Origin: Bacteroidota bacterium
GTDB lineage: Bacteria > Bacteroidota > Bacteroidia > Bacteroidales > Prolixibacteraceae
Direction of reading: 5' to 3'
Assembly (NCBI GenBank): GCA_023428545.1
Contig: JAEYXH010000008.1
Location: forward strand, 247,745-311,744
DNA: 64,000 nt
Part shown: positions 27,009-36,141 of the stretch, in pieces
Layout of the letters: every line of letters begins with the position of its first letter
Position numbering within the stretch: the stretch's first letter is position 1
Made by a program: the position numbers and the translations under genes
Notes under the pieces: model-generated
What the model was told of the DNA's origin: nothing
The model's database searches: none
Seen by the model: the letters and a program-made list of their open reading frames with translations, nothing else

Positions 27009-28838
27009 TTACTCAATTTCGAAGACTGAAACTGATCTGGCAGGCAATTTCAGTCCTGAAAGATTATCTGAAGCTTTGCCACTGATTACCTCGCGGGCCT
27101 TAGCTTTGCCATTCAGCATTTCTCTCAGGCGGTTGGTGTCGAGTGTTGTTTCCTTATCGTTTTTATTAATCACCACCATGACCATTTCCTCGTCATTGTA
27201 CCTGAAAAACACATAATGTCCGTCAAAAGGAAGGAAATGCCTGGTATTTCCATTGTGGATCACTGTCTTCGCCTTCCTCCAGTTGAGCAAATTGCGGATA
27301 TATGCCTGCGCTTCCTTTTCCAGGACCGATAATCCATGTCCTGTAAATCCATTGACTAGGTCATCTTTCCATCCTCCCGGAAAATCTTTGCGGATATCTC
27401 CATGGTCGTCACCGGTATGGGTAAGCAAGACTTCGGTACCATAGAAGATCTGGGGTATTCCCCGGATGGTCAGGAAATAGGCTATGCCCATTTTAAACAG
27501 GTCAAGATCCTGGTTTACCTGGACATAAAACCGGCTCATGTCATGATTGTCGGGGAAGACCACCAGGTTTGTCGGGTCCGGATAAAGGAAGTCCATGGCC
27601 AGGGCATCATACATTTGCCGCAATCCATCAGTTCCGGGTTGTCTTAAACCTGAAGATACCGCATTCTGAAGCGGAAAGTCCATCATGCTGGGAATTTGTC
27701 CATCGTATCCGTCAACATTCTTCTTTCCTTTCTGCCAGTAAGAAACGATAGCAGGGTCATTGTGCCATTCTTCTCCGACGTTGTTGAATCCGGGATATTC
27801 TTCGAGAACCCTGAGATTCCACCGTGCCATCATGTCCTTTTCAGGATATGGATAAGTATCCATTCGGATGCCCGATAAACCTGCATATTCTATCCACCAG
27901 ATACTGTTCTGGATCAGGTAGGTTTCCATGAAGGGATTTCTTTGGTTGAGATCGGGCATGGTTGGCACAAACCACCCGTTGATCATCTGCTCCCTGTCAT
28001 ATTCAGAACCATTGGGATCCTGAATGAGCGTCTTGATGTGGTTGGTAATCTGGTAATCAGGATAATTGTTGATCCAGTCGTTGGATGGCAGATCCTTCAT
28101 CCACCAATGTTCCGATCCACAATGATTAAAAATCATGTCCATGATCAATTTGATTCCCTTTTGCCGGGCTTTCATCGCAAAAGTTCTGTATTCCTCGTTG
28201 GAGCCATACCGTTGATCAATTTTGTAGAAGTCGGTAGTTGAATATCCGTGGTATGAATAGGATGGCTGATCGTTTTCGAGTAGAGGATTGAGCCAGATGG
28301 CCGTAAATCCCATATTTGCAATATAATCAAGCTGATCGGAAAGGCCCTGGATATCACCTCCATGGCGTCCTCCCCTAAACGAGCGGTTTGGTTTCTCCTT
28401 CATTCCCTCGATAAAGTCGTTGTTTGGGTTTCCGTTGGAAAACCTGTCGGGCATAACGAGATACATGGCATCGGATGTGTTAAAGCCTTCCCTTTCGGCC
28501 GAACCTGGCTCCCTCTCCTTGAGCTCATAACTGTATTCGGCTACCGTTTGGTTATCACGAACAAAGCGGATAGTGAAAGTGCCGGATTGGGCTTTGCCTA
28601 TGTTCAGGTCGATGAACATGTAGTTGGGGTTTTCCACAAGTGACACTTCCTGGAGAACTACCCCCGGATGGTCGATCGCCACTCTGGTCATACCGATCTC
28701 TTCACCATATACCATGAGCTGCAGGGAGGGATTTTTCATCCCGGCCCACCAAAACATGGGTTCAACCCTTTGAAGGTTTGCCGCTTCAAGAGCCAAGCTG
28801 AAGGCAAACAAAATCAATGCTATAAGTATTTTTCTCAT
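27009..28838 (-). CDS. Periplasmic GH13 neopullulanase/cyclomaltodextrinase-like (SusA-type)
   Basis: Alpha-glucan hydrolase of 609 residues, exported by the signal peptide MRKILIALILFAFSLALEA and with no lipobox or T9SS tail, hence periplasmic. An N-terminal Ig-like domain (about 22-108) typical of cyclomaltodextrinase-type GH13 precedes the barrel. Catalytic residues: nucleophile Asp327 in GIRMDTYPY, acid/base Glu356 in NVGEEWHND and transition-state Asp433 in FPDNHDMSRF; DMIFNHCGSEHWW is conserved region I. A C-terminal beta domain ends in SVSVFEIE. It resembles SusA, which trims imported maltooligosaccharides. It is the last gene of the operon MFS, GH65-like, GH13, 7 bases behind its neighbour. 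Confidence 0.92.
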   Translation of the reverse strand: MRKILIALILFAFSLALEAANLQRVEPMFWWAGMKNPSLQLMVYGEEIGMTRVAIDHPGVVLQEVSLVENPNYMFIDLNIGKAQSGTFTIRFVRDNQTVAEYSYELKEREPGSAEREGFNTSDAMYLVMPDRFSNGNPNNDFIEGMKEKPNRSFRGGRHGGDIQGLSDQLDYIANMGFTAIWLNPLLENDQPSYSYHGYSTTDFYKIDQRYGSNEEYRTFAMKARQKGIKLIMDMIFNHCGSEHWWMKDLPSNDWINNYPDYQITNHIKTLIQDPNGSEYDREQMINGWFVPTMPDLNQRNPFMETYLIQNSIWWIEYAGLSGIRMDTYPYPEKDMMARWNLRVLEEYPGFNNVGEEWHNDPAIVSYWQKGKKNVDGYDGQIPSMMDFPLQNAVSSGLRQPGTDGLRQMYDALAMDFLYPDPTNLVVFPDNHDMSRFYVQVNQDLDLFKMGIAYFLTIRGIPQIFYGTEVLLTHTGDDHGDIRKDFPGGWKDDLVNGFTGHGLSVLEKEAQAYIRNLLNWRKAKTVIHNGNTRHFLPFDGHYVFFRYNDEEMVMVVINKNDKETTLDTNRLREMLNGKAKAREVISGKASDNLSGLKLPARSVSVFEIE

Positions 28839-28845
28839 ATGTCTT

Positions 28846-29937
28846 TTATAGTTTAATTGTTTTATTTTGTCCTGGGTTGAGCGTCAGCTCTTTTCCGAAA
28901 ACATTAAGGTTTATGGGTTGTTCCGAAATATTCGAAACATGGAAATTCCTTTCAGTAAATCCCATGTCGATTACAGCTTTCCTGAAATGGAGTTTCATGC
29001 TCCATGAAACCCATTTCTCAGGCAGCACTGGAAGGAGGGATAATCCCTTTTCTGTAACTTCAAACCCGGCGACATTGCTCAAAAATCCAAACCAGTGTTC
29101 TGCATGTTCATTTTGGTTGGCCTGGTTAACGACTTCATTATCCAGAGCCGAATCTTGTTTTCCGGTTTTTGAGCATGACTTTCTGGATTCGGCAGTGATA
29201 AATTCCTTCCAAACCGCGGTTTCCCTTAACTCGCTGAAGCGGTTCTTTTCCTTCAGGTCTTTGTATGTCCATGCATTCTCCGCTTTCATGTAGGTGATAA
29301 TCCTGAGGCTAAGTTCGAGAAATCTGGATGCCAATGAGCAAAAACTGCTATTTTTTTCTCCTGGCTCAAACGGAAGGTTCTTTACCTTAAACCACCCTGA
29401 AAGCAGCGAAGCCCAAAACCTGCTGATGGCGAGGTGGATTTCAAATGTGCGGGAGGATATGAATTCCAGGTTTGCTGTATAATGGTGGAAAAGCAAAAGA
29501 GATTGAGAAATTGCACCCATCATTTCCATTTCATTGTCAATGATTTTTCGATGTTCCTCCGAAACTTTGGCAACAGGTTTGTTTTCGGGATAAAATGTGG
29601 GTGTTTCATTAAATACCGACTGTTGGTGTTTGTTTTTCTGCTCCAGAAACTCCTGGATTTTCATGTACAGGAGTTCCCCAATTTCCTCTTCAGGCAGGTT
29701 GGCCAGCAGAAAGATCAGTGCCTTACCCTGAAGAAGACCGGGAATTGGAATAGGATAGCTTAGTTCATCCAGAAGTTGGCTTTTCCCGGAATTATCCCCG
29801 ACCGTTGATTTCAGGCTCTGGTTGAGTGCCTCTACAGATTTGTGAAGTCTCTCGTTTTCACCTTGGTCTCCTTCCACCAAAATTGGGTCGAATTTTAGGG
29901 TATATAGTCGTGAATCCGGTTGCAATTGATTTTGCAT
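28846..29937 (-). CDS. Degenerate, shortened GH65 (maltose phosphorylase-like) protein
   Basis: A 363-residue intact frame without a signal peptide. Parts resemble GH65 maltose/kojibiose phosphorylases: FEIHLAISRFWASLLSGWF (compare the helix with ARFWAS), and the end GLSLLPVLPEKWVSWSMKLHFRKAV, which matches the GH65 C-terminal NPxLPxxW...FRG strand. GH65 enzymes are about 750 residues; the catalytic GPNEYE region and much of the barrel are missing. It could be a decayed gene or a remodelled binding protein. It lies between an SLC45-like transporter gene and a GH13 gene, exactly where a GH65 is expected in Bacteroidota alpha-glucan loci. By-eye homology, moderate confidence. Confidence 0.6.
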   Translation of the reverse strand: MQNQLQPDSRLYTLKFDPILVEGDQGENERLHKSVEALNQSLKSTVGDNSGKSQLLDELSYPIPIPGLLQGKALIFLLANLPEEEIGELLYMKIQEFLEQKNKHQQSVFNETPTFYPENKPVAKVSEEHRKIIDNEMEMMGAISQSLLLFHHYTANLEFISSRTFEIHLAISRFWASLLSGWFKVKNLPFEPGEKNSSFCSLASRFLELSLRIITYMKAENAWTYKDLKEKNRFSELRETAVWKEFITAESRKSCSKTGKQDSALDNEVVNQANQNEHAEHWFGFLSNVAGFEVTEKGLSLLPVLPEKWVSWSMKLHFRKAVIDMGFTERNFHVSNISEQPINLNVFGKELTLNPGQNKTIKL

Positions 29938-30070
29938 GTGAAATAAAATTTAATGGTTTTTCCAGTCAGGTCTTGCACTATGAAAAGTCAGTAAGACAGC
30001 GTGATGGTTATGAAGCAGGAATGAGATTTAAAACAAATAACATCCTTTACATCAACCCATCCGGTGTTTT

Positions 30071-31609
30071 TCAATTGTCTTTCCTTTTTTGTGCAAGGTG
30101 ACTGTCAACATCATTCACTATAAATACGGAAAATGCGGCAATCATCATGGAAATACCTCCGGCTATCAGCGCATAAATTGCCTGTCCGTCAAAATATTTA
30201 CGCATGAAAAATCCCAGGATACTGGCAGCAAGGATCTGTGGTATTACAATAAAGAAATTAAAGATACCCATGTAGGTGCCCATTTTATTGGAAGGCAGCG
30301 ATCCGGTCAGGATGGCGTATGGCATTGAAAGGATGCTTGCCCAGGCAAATCCGACCCCCAACATTGGCAAAATGAGGAGCATCGGGCTTTGGATGAACTT
30401 GAACGAGAGGAATGAAATCCCCCCGATCATCAAGGCAATTGCATGGGTCCATTTTCTGCTGGTATAGCGGGCTATTACCGGAAGCAGGAAGGCAACCACA
30501 GCCGAGAATCCGTTATAAATGCCAAATAAAACCCCCACCCAGTTCGCACCTTCATTGTAAAGTGCAGATGAGGTATCACTTGTTCCATAGATATGACTCG
30601 TTACTGCCGGTGTCGTATAGATCCACATGGAGAAAAGGGCAAACCAGGTGAAAAACTGCACTAAGGCCAACTGTTTCATGGTGGAGGGCATATTGACCAT
30701 ATCGGTAAAGATTTCCACAAAGCCATTTTTGATGGCATTCCTCCGTGCCATTACCGCTGAAAGGAACATCAGTATCCCAAAAACCGTAAGGCCTCCGCCC
30801 ACAATGTAAAGTTCCTTTTCAAGATCATTCCTGAAAACTACATAGCTGATAAGCAATCCGGCAATTACCGCGATTAATCCGTTTCGATAAAAAACAGGGA
30901 TCAGTTCTCCCGGGGTTTTGCCTTCGATGGGTTTCTCAACCTTCAGCTGTTTTCGTTCATACTCCTCAAATTCATGGAGTTGTGTGGGTGAGTATTCCTT
31001 GGTTCGAAAGATGGTCCAGAGCACAGCCAGCAGGAACACGGTGCCTCCTATGTAAAAGGAGTATTTCACGGTAGGCGGAATTTCACCGGGATCGGCGACA
31101 TTGGCAATTCCCAGCCAGTGGTCAAGCACATAAGGTAAAACCGAAGCGACCACTGCGCCAGTCCCGATAAAGAAACTTTGCATGGCAAACCCGGTTGTTC
31201 TTTGCTCTGATGGAAGCATGTCACCCACAAAAGCCCTGAAAGGCTCCATGGAAATGTTGATCGAGCCGTCCATTATCCAAAGCATTCCCACCGCAACCCA
31301 AAGGGACGGTGAGTTGGGCATGAAGAGCAGGGCCGCGGAAGCAAGTAGCGCACCTGCCAGGAAATAGGGGCGACGTCTTCCCAATCGGTTCCATGTCTTG
31401 TCGCTGTAGTGGCCAATGATTGGCTGAATGACCAATCCTGTAACCGGAGCTGCAAGCCAGTAAACCGCCAGCCTGTCTACATCCCCTCCGAGGGTTTGGA
31501 ATATTCTGGAAACATTGGCATTTTGAAGGGCAAATCCAAACTGGATACCCAAAAACCCAAAACTCATATTCCAAATCTGCCAAAAACTTAATGAAGGTTT
31601 TCTTTTCAT
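30071..31609 (-). CDS. MFS transporter, SLC45/GPH-like (maltose or sucrose type)
   Basis: Inner-membrane transporter of 512 residues with 12 helices. The start MKRKPSLSFWQIWNMSFGFLGIQFGFALQNANVSRIFQ, the SDKTWNRLGRRRPYFLAGALL motif after helix 2 and the long central loop with EFEEYERKQLKVEKPI are characteristic of the SLC45-type alpha-glucoside transporters of Bacteroidota. The ATG at 31609 was chosen; an open frame extends 14 codons upstream. It heads the minus-strand arm of the alpha-glucan locus: after it a GH65-like and a GH13 gene follow. Expected role: uptake of maltose or maltooligosaccharides from the periplasm. Confidence 0.88.
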   Translation of the reverse strand: MKRKPSLSFWQIWNMSFGFLGIQFGFALQNANVSRIFQTLGGDVDRLAVYWLAAPVTGLVIQPIIGHYSDKTWNRLGRRRPYFLAGALLASAALLFMPNSPSLWVAVGMLWIMDGSINISMEPFRAFVGDMLPSEQRTTGFAMQSFFIGTGAVVASVLPYVLDHWLGIANVADPGEIPPTVKYSFYIGGTVFLLAVLWTIFRTKEYSPTQLHEFEEYERKQLKVEKPIEGKTPGELIPVFYRNGLIAVIAGLLISYVVFRNDLEKELYIVGGGLTVFGILMFLSAVMARRNAIKNGFVEIFTDMVNMPSTMKQLALVQFFTWFALFSMWIYTTPAVTSHIYGTSDTSSALYNEGANWVGVLFGIYNGFSAVVAFLLPVIARYTSRKWTHAIALMIGGISFLSFKFIQSPMLLILPMLGVGFAWASILSMPYAILTGSLPSNKMGTYMGIFNFFIVIPQILAASILGFFMRKYFDGQAIYALIAGGISMMIAAFSVFIVNDVDSHLAQKRKDN

Positions 31610-31699
31610 TGATTCAGTATTAAATAAGTAGGGTGACGCAGTTTGCGCCACTGACAGAATGGAGGGTTTGAGTTATAAAAGACTGAATGAATGCTTCCA

Positions 31700-31732
31700 C
31701 AAATATATAAAAGGAATTCTTTAAAAGCCAAA
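31700..31732 (-). promoter_or_regulatory. Complete Bacteroidota-type promoter of the MFS operon
   Basis: On the minus strand TTTG (31729-31732) and TATATTTG (31700-31707) are separated by 21 bases, matching both consensus boxes and their spacing. It is about 90 bases upstream of the MFS start; a LacI-type site lies about 55 bases further upstream. Confidence 0.7.
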
Positions 31733-31786
31733 CAGATAAAGGATTTTGAAGCCACCGTTAATTTCGCTGGATGACATTTTCCAGAT

Positions 31787-31800
31787 TTCAAACGATTGCG
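31787..31800. promoter_or_regulatory. Second LacI-type operator candidate
   Basis: The minus strand reads CGCAATCGTTTGAA, which agrees at 11 of 14 positions with the core CGCAATCGATTGCG of the perfect palindrome at 32981-32996. It is in the gap between the regulator stop and the MFS promoter. Confidence 0.5.
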
Positions 31801-31816
31801 CTGGCCATAAAAAAAA

Positions 31817-32833
31817 TTAAATTTTTGATGATCCCCTGATGATCAGATCTCCCCTGAGTACCCTTGTCTCGATCGAATTGTTACTGCTATCTTCCAAAAT
31901 TTGTTTTAGTAGCATCTCGGTGGCGATAATTCCCATTTCATAGCCATGCTGATCAACCGAGCTCAGGGGCGGTTCGGTAATCGCTGAAAATCGTCCATCG
32001 GAAAATCCAACCACGGCAACATCTTCGGGAACCCTGTATCCATGTTTCTGCAAGGTTTTCATGGCTCCAATGGCTGTTATGTCGTTCACTGCAAATATTC
32101 CGTCGGGCACATTCCCTGTCTGGATAAAGTTAAGCACAGCCATTCTTGCCTTCTCAAAATTGTCGGCTTCAACGATGAGGGTTGTATCCGGATTAATCTG
32201 TGAATCCCGAAGTGCTTTAAGGTACCCTTCCTTTCGGTTCAGGCTGATCGAAAGGTTCTGGGGACCGGCAAAGTGTGCAATTCTTTTCCTGCCTGATTCC
32301 GTAAGGTGCCGGGTCGCCTGGTAAGCTGAATAATGATCGTCGATGATTACCTGGCTTGCCTGGATTCCGGGTGCGACCCTGTCGAAAAACACCAGCGGAA
32401 TATTCTGTGCAACGACTCTCTGCAGGTGCTGGTAATCGGTAGTCTCCTTGGATACCGAAACCAGAATGCCGTCGACCCGCTGTGCCAGCAAGGTGTTCAG
32501 GTTTGACAACTCCCGGTCGTACTTTTCGTTCGATTGACAAATGATCACGTTGAATCCTGCATCGTAGGCCACATCTTCAATTCCGCTAATCACGGATGAA
32601 AAGAAGAAATGGACGATTTCGGGGATGATGACACCAATGATCCGGGTTCGTTTGTGTTTCAGGCTCAGGGCAACAGCATTGGGCTGATATTTCAGCCTGG
32701 ATGCCAGTTCGTTAACCTGACGTTTGGTTTCTTCGCTGATATCAGGATGGCCTTGTAATGCTCTCGACACAGTGGAGGGTGAAACCCCCAATTGTTTCGC
32801 GATATCTTTTATGGTCACCTGGTTGCCCTTCAT
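31817..32833 (-). CDS. LacI family transcriptional regulator of the alpha-glucan locus
   Basis: Regulator of 338 residues. The LacI helix-turn-helix is at residues 6-32 (VTIKDIAKQLGVSPSTVSRAL), followed by the hinge helix YQPNAVALSLKHKRTRIIGVIIPEI and a periplasmic-binding-protein-like sugar domain (about 62-330) with NDITAIGAMKTL and VVGFSDGRFSAITEPPLSSV. The ATG at 32833 gives MKGNQVTIKDIA. It sits between the two arms of the locus: SusC starts divergently 307 bases away and the MFS operon lies behind it. Two related palindromic sites in front of both arms are its likely operators. The ligand is probably maltose or another alpha-glucoside, by context. Confidence 0.93.
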   Translation of the reverse strand: MKGNQVTIKDIAKQLGVSPSTVSRALQGHPDISEETKRQVNELASRLKYQPNAVALSLKHKRTRIIGVIIPEIVHFFFSSVISGIEDVAYDAGFNVIICQSNEKYDRELSNLNTLLAQRVDGILVSVSKETTDYQHLQRVVAQNIPLVFFDRVAPGIQASQVIIDDHYSAYQATRHLTESGRKRIAHFAGPQNLSISLNRKEGYLKALRDSQINPDTTLIVEADNFEKARMAVLNFIQTGNVPDGIFAVNDITAIGAMKTLQKHGYRVPEDVAVVGFSDGRFSAITEPPLSSVDQHGYEMGIIATEMLLKQILEDSSNNSIETRVLRGDLIIRGSSKI

Positions 32834-33140
32834 AGTTTTTTGGGAAATCAATAGTTCATAAAAATAAGATTTTTGCCTGAAAACCGTCAGGTTTTAATGG
32901 AAAAGTTTAATGGACCTGATGGTGCTAAAAGATACCGATCAGTACCGATATGTTGTAAAACATGTTTCACGCAAACGTCACCGCAATCGATTGCGGAAAA
33001 GATTGGTCTAACCCACTGTAAATCTAATTGTAAGATGTTATATTTTCGCTGGCGAATAAGTGTTTTTGCTATAACTGACTGATTAAATGAATGCAATTTT
33101 TGAATGTAGAAAGTTCTAATTAAAAACATCAAATTTACTT
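32834..33140. other. Divergent regulatory region between LacI-type gene and SusC
   Basis: This 307-base region holds the operator at 32981-32996, a CGCAAACGT half-site just before it (32970-32978), two TACCGAT direct repeats 10 bases apart (32933, 32943), an inverted repeat CCTGA/TCAGG (32876-32891) and a weak -7 box TATATTTT at 33039-33046. No gene is seen. Confidence 0.55.
32981..32996. promoter_or_regulatory. LacI-type operator, perfect 16-base palindrome
   Basis: CCGCAATCGATTGCGG is a perfect palindrome with the central CG that LacI-family operators share. It lies upstream of the susC start and downstream (in the other direction) of the LacI-type gene start, so it could control both. Confidence 0.7.
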
Positions 33141-36131
33141 ATGATGAATGTTGTTCTTAAAAATGTAAAAGTCTTTTTGCTGTTGGGAACACTACTGCTT
33201 ACCAGCATGGTGTATGCTCAGCAAAAAACGGTTACCGGACGGGTCACGGAGAAAAACACCGGTGAGCCCATTCCCGGGGTAACGGTTATTGTAAAGGGGA
33301 CTACGATTGGTACGATTACCAACTTCGACGGTGATTTTTCACTGGCTGTTCCGTCTGATGCCCAGACGCTCCAGTTCTCATTTGTTGGTATGACTTCCCA
33401 GGAAGTTCCGGTTACAGACGCAGTGTACAATATTGCTTTAGCACCCGATGTCATTGGCCTCGAAGAGGTAATAGCCATTGGATATGGTACCACCAAAAAG
33501 GAAGATGCCACTGGTTCGGTCCAGGCGGTATCAGCCTCCGATTTTAACAGGGGCGCAATCACGTCACCTCAGGAACTTGTTTCCGGTAAGATTGCCGGTG
33601 TACAAATTACGAATGGTGGCGGTGCTCCCGGAGAAGGGGCTACCATACGCATCAGGGGTGGTTCTTCCCTTTCAGCCAGCAACGATCCGCTGTTCGTGAT
33701 CGATGGCGTGCCGGTAGACAATGATGGCGTATCTGGTATGCGTAACCCGCTGAGTACCATCCATCCTTCTGACATCGAAACCTTTACGGTGCTGAAAGAT
33801 GCTTCCGCAACCGCTATTTACGGTAGCCGTGCATCCAACGGGGTTATCATCATTACCACCAAAACCGGCCAGAGGGGCAGGCCTATGAAGGTCTCTTATA
33901 ATGGTTTTGTTTCGGTTGGCAATAAGAGCGAATCGGTCGATGTTCTCTCTGCAGCCGAGTTTAGCGAAATGGTTAACGAAAGATATGCCAATAACCCAAA
34001 TGCCAAAGGCCTGGTTGGATCATCAAACACCATCTGGCAAGATGAAATCTACCAGACGGCTGTTAGCCATGACCACAATGTCAGCCTTACCGGAAGCCTG
34101 GCTGAAGTGCCTTTCCGGGTATCAGTAGGTTACTCTGATGAGGAGGGTATTCTTATGACCGATGGACTGACCCGCTACACCGGGGCAATCGGTTTAAATC
34201 CAAGCCTTTTCCAGGATCACCTGAGGGTTAACATCAACCTGAAAGGGATGTACAATGAGAACCAGTTTGCCAACCGTGGAGCCATCGGTACAGCAGTCAG
34301 CTTTGACCCAACACAACCTATCTTTTCGTCAGGCAATACCAAGTATGACCCGGCCAAGCCTTTTGGCGGATATTTTACCTGGCTGAACAACGACGGTGAC
34401 CCGATTTCCATCGCACCCATCAACCCCTTGGCGCAGTTGATGATGACCAACGACCAGGCCAATGTTTTCAGGAGTCTCGGTAACGTCCAGCTTGATTATC
34501 GCATGCATTTCCTGCCTGAACTGAGGGCTAACCTGAACCTTGGTTACGATATGTCCAACAGTGAAGGAAGCATCATCCGTCCTGAAACCTATGCCGGAAA
34601 CTATGATAAGGTAAACGGCGGCGGAACCAGGAATAATTATACCCAGGAGAAGAAGAACAGCCTGCTCGATTTCTACCTCAATTATGTGAAGGATATCTCA
34701 TCAATCGACAGCAGGATTGACGCAATGGTCGGTTATTCCTGGCAGCATTTCTGGAGGGCCGGCGAAACGCTGGAGACCAATTACAGGAAAACCGTCACAC
34801 GTCAGGATACCGATTATGAAACCGAAAACTACCTGGTTTCATTCTTCGGCCGACTCAACTATTCCTTCAAGAACCGCTACCTCTTTACCGCTACGGTTCG
34901 TCAGGACGGATCCTCCAGGTTCTCGCCCGATACTCGTTGGGGTACCTTCCCGTCACTGGCATTTGCATGGCGAATCAAGGAAGAGGGATTCCTGAAGGAT
35001 GTGACCGCCATATCTGACCTTAAACTTCGTTTGGGTTATGGTATTACCGGTCAGCAGAACATTACGGATAATGATTATCCCTACCTGCCTCGCTATACCA
35101 TGGGTGACGATTACTCACAGTACATGTTCGGAAATACCTGGTACAATACCTATCGTGCCGAAGGTTATGATGCCAACATCAAATGGGAAGAAACCACCAC
35201 TTATAACATTGGTCTCGACTTCGGGTTTGCCAATGGCAGGATTTATGGTACCGTTGATGCATACCAGCGTCTGACCGACGACCTGATCAACTTTATCCCT
35301 GTTCCGGCAGGTACCAACCTGACCAATATGTTGCTGACCAACGTCGGTAACCTTGAAAACCGTGGTCTTGAGTTTACCTTGAACACGATACCGGTACAAA
35401 CTACCGATTTTACCTGGGATCTCGGATTTAACATTTCCTATAACGAGAATGAAATCACCAAGCTGACTGCCTCTGACGATCCAACCTATCTGGGTGTATT
35501 CACAGGTGGTATTTCAGGTGGTGTCGGTAACAATATCCAGATCCACAGTGTGGGATACCCCGCAAACTCTTTCTTTGTGTATGAGCAGGTTTACGACGAA
35601 AGTGGAAAACCGGTTGAAGGTCTTTATGTTGACCGTAACAAGGATGGAAGGATCTCAGATGACGACCGTTACAGGTATGAGAAAGCAGCTCCCGACTTCT
35701 TTATGGGTCTGACTACCAAGCTGAATTACAAAAACTGGGATTTCTATGCATCCGGTCGTGGTAATTACGGCAACTATGTATACAATAACGTATTCTCAGG
35801 TGGCGCAACCTATAACAACCTCTATAATTCGGCAGGATACCTGAACAGCCTGAACAGAAATGTCTTTGACACCGGATTTGAGAACCCGAAATACTTCACG
35901 GATTACTACGTCACCAATGCATCATTCTTTAAGATTGACAATATCTCACTTGGTTATTCCATTGAACAACTGTTCGGGGAAAAAGTCAATATGAGGGTTT
36001 ACTCTACCCTGCAGAATGTAGCCACCTTCACAAAATATGCAGGTCTGGATCCCGAAGTTGGAGGAGGAATTGACAACAATCTTTACCCGCGGCCACGTAC
36101 GCTGGTGTTTGGTGTAAATATTGATTTTTAA
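33141..36131 (+). CDS. susC: SusC-type TonB-dependent glycan importer
   Basis: Outer-membrane importer of 996 residues. Order: signal peptide (MMNVVLKNVKVFLLLGTLLLTSMVYA), carboxypeptidase-regulatory-like domain (about 28-108; VTGRVTEKNTGEPIPGVTVIVKGT), SusC TonB-linked signature GLEEVIAIGYGTTKKEDATGSV, plug with GSSLSASNDPLFVIDGVP and ATAIYGSRASNGVIIITTKTG, then the barrel ending LVFGVNIDF. This is the standard SusC architecture, importing oligosaccharides captured by its SusD lid. It is followed by SusD after 10 bases and then SusE, one operon. Alpha-glucan is the likely substrate from the neighbours. The start ATG ATG at 33141 is taken at its first codon. Confidence 0.97.
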   Translation: MMNVVLKNVKVFLLLGTLLLTSMVYAQQKTVTGRVTEKNTGEPIPGVTVIVKGTTIGTITNFDGDFSLAVPSDAQTLQFSFVGMTSQEVPVTDAVYNIALAPDVIGLEEVIAIGYGTTKKEDATGSVQAVSASDFNRGAITSPQELVSGKIAGVQITNGGGAPGEGATIRIRGGSSLSASNDPLFVIDGVPVDNDGVSGMRNPLSTIHPSDIETFTVLKDASATAIYGSRASNGVIIITTKTGQRGRPMKVSYNGFVSVGNKSESVDVLSAAEFSEMVNERYANNPNAKGLVGSSNTIWQDEIYQTAVSHDHNVSLTGSLAEVPFRVSVGYSDEEGILMTDGLTRYTGAIGLNPSLFQDHLRVNINLKGMYNENQFANRGAIGTAVSFDPTQPIFSSGNTKYDPAKPFGGYFTWLNNDGDPISIAPINPLAQLMMTNDQANVFRSLGNVQLDYRMHFLPELRANLNLGYDMSNSEGSIIRPETYAGNYDKVNGGGTRNNYTQEKKNSLLDFYLNYVKDISSIDSRIDAMVGYSWQHFWRAGETLETNYRKTVTRQDTDYETENYLVSFFGRLNYSFKNRYLFTATVRQDGSSRFSPDTRWGTFPSLAFAWRIKEEGFLKDVTAISDLKLRLGYGITGQQNITDNDYPYLPRYTMGDDYSQYMFGNTWYNTYRAEGYDANIKWEETTTYNIGLDFGFANGRIYGTVDAYQRLTDDLINFIPVPAGTNLTNMLLTNVGNLENRGLEFTLNTIPVQTTDFTWDLGFNISYNENEITKLTASDDPTYLGVFTGGISGGVGNNIQIHSVGYPANSFFVYEQVYDESGKPVEGLYVDRNKDGRISDDDRYRYEKAAPDFFMGLTTKLNYKNWDFYASGRGNYGNYVYNNVFSGGATYNNLYNSAGYLNSLNRNVFDTGFENPKYFTDYYVTNASFFKIDNISLGYSIEQLFGEKVNMRVYSTLQNVATFTKYAGLDPEVGGGIDNNLYPRPRTLVFGVNIDF

Positions 36132-36141
36132 CAGATTAACA

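Noticed and set aside
29938..30070. 133-base gap between the MFS and GH65-like genes as a possible beta-phosphoglucomutase relic
   Set aside because: No stretch resembling the DxDG phosphatase motif or any other piece of that enzyme was seen.
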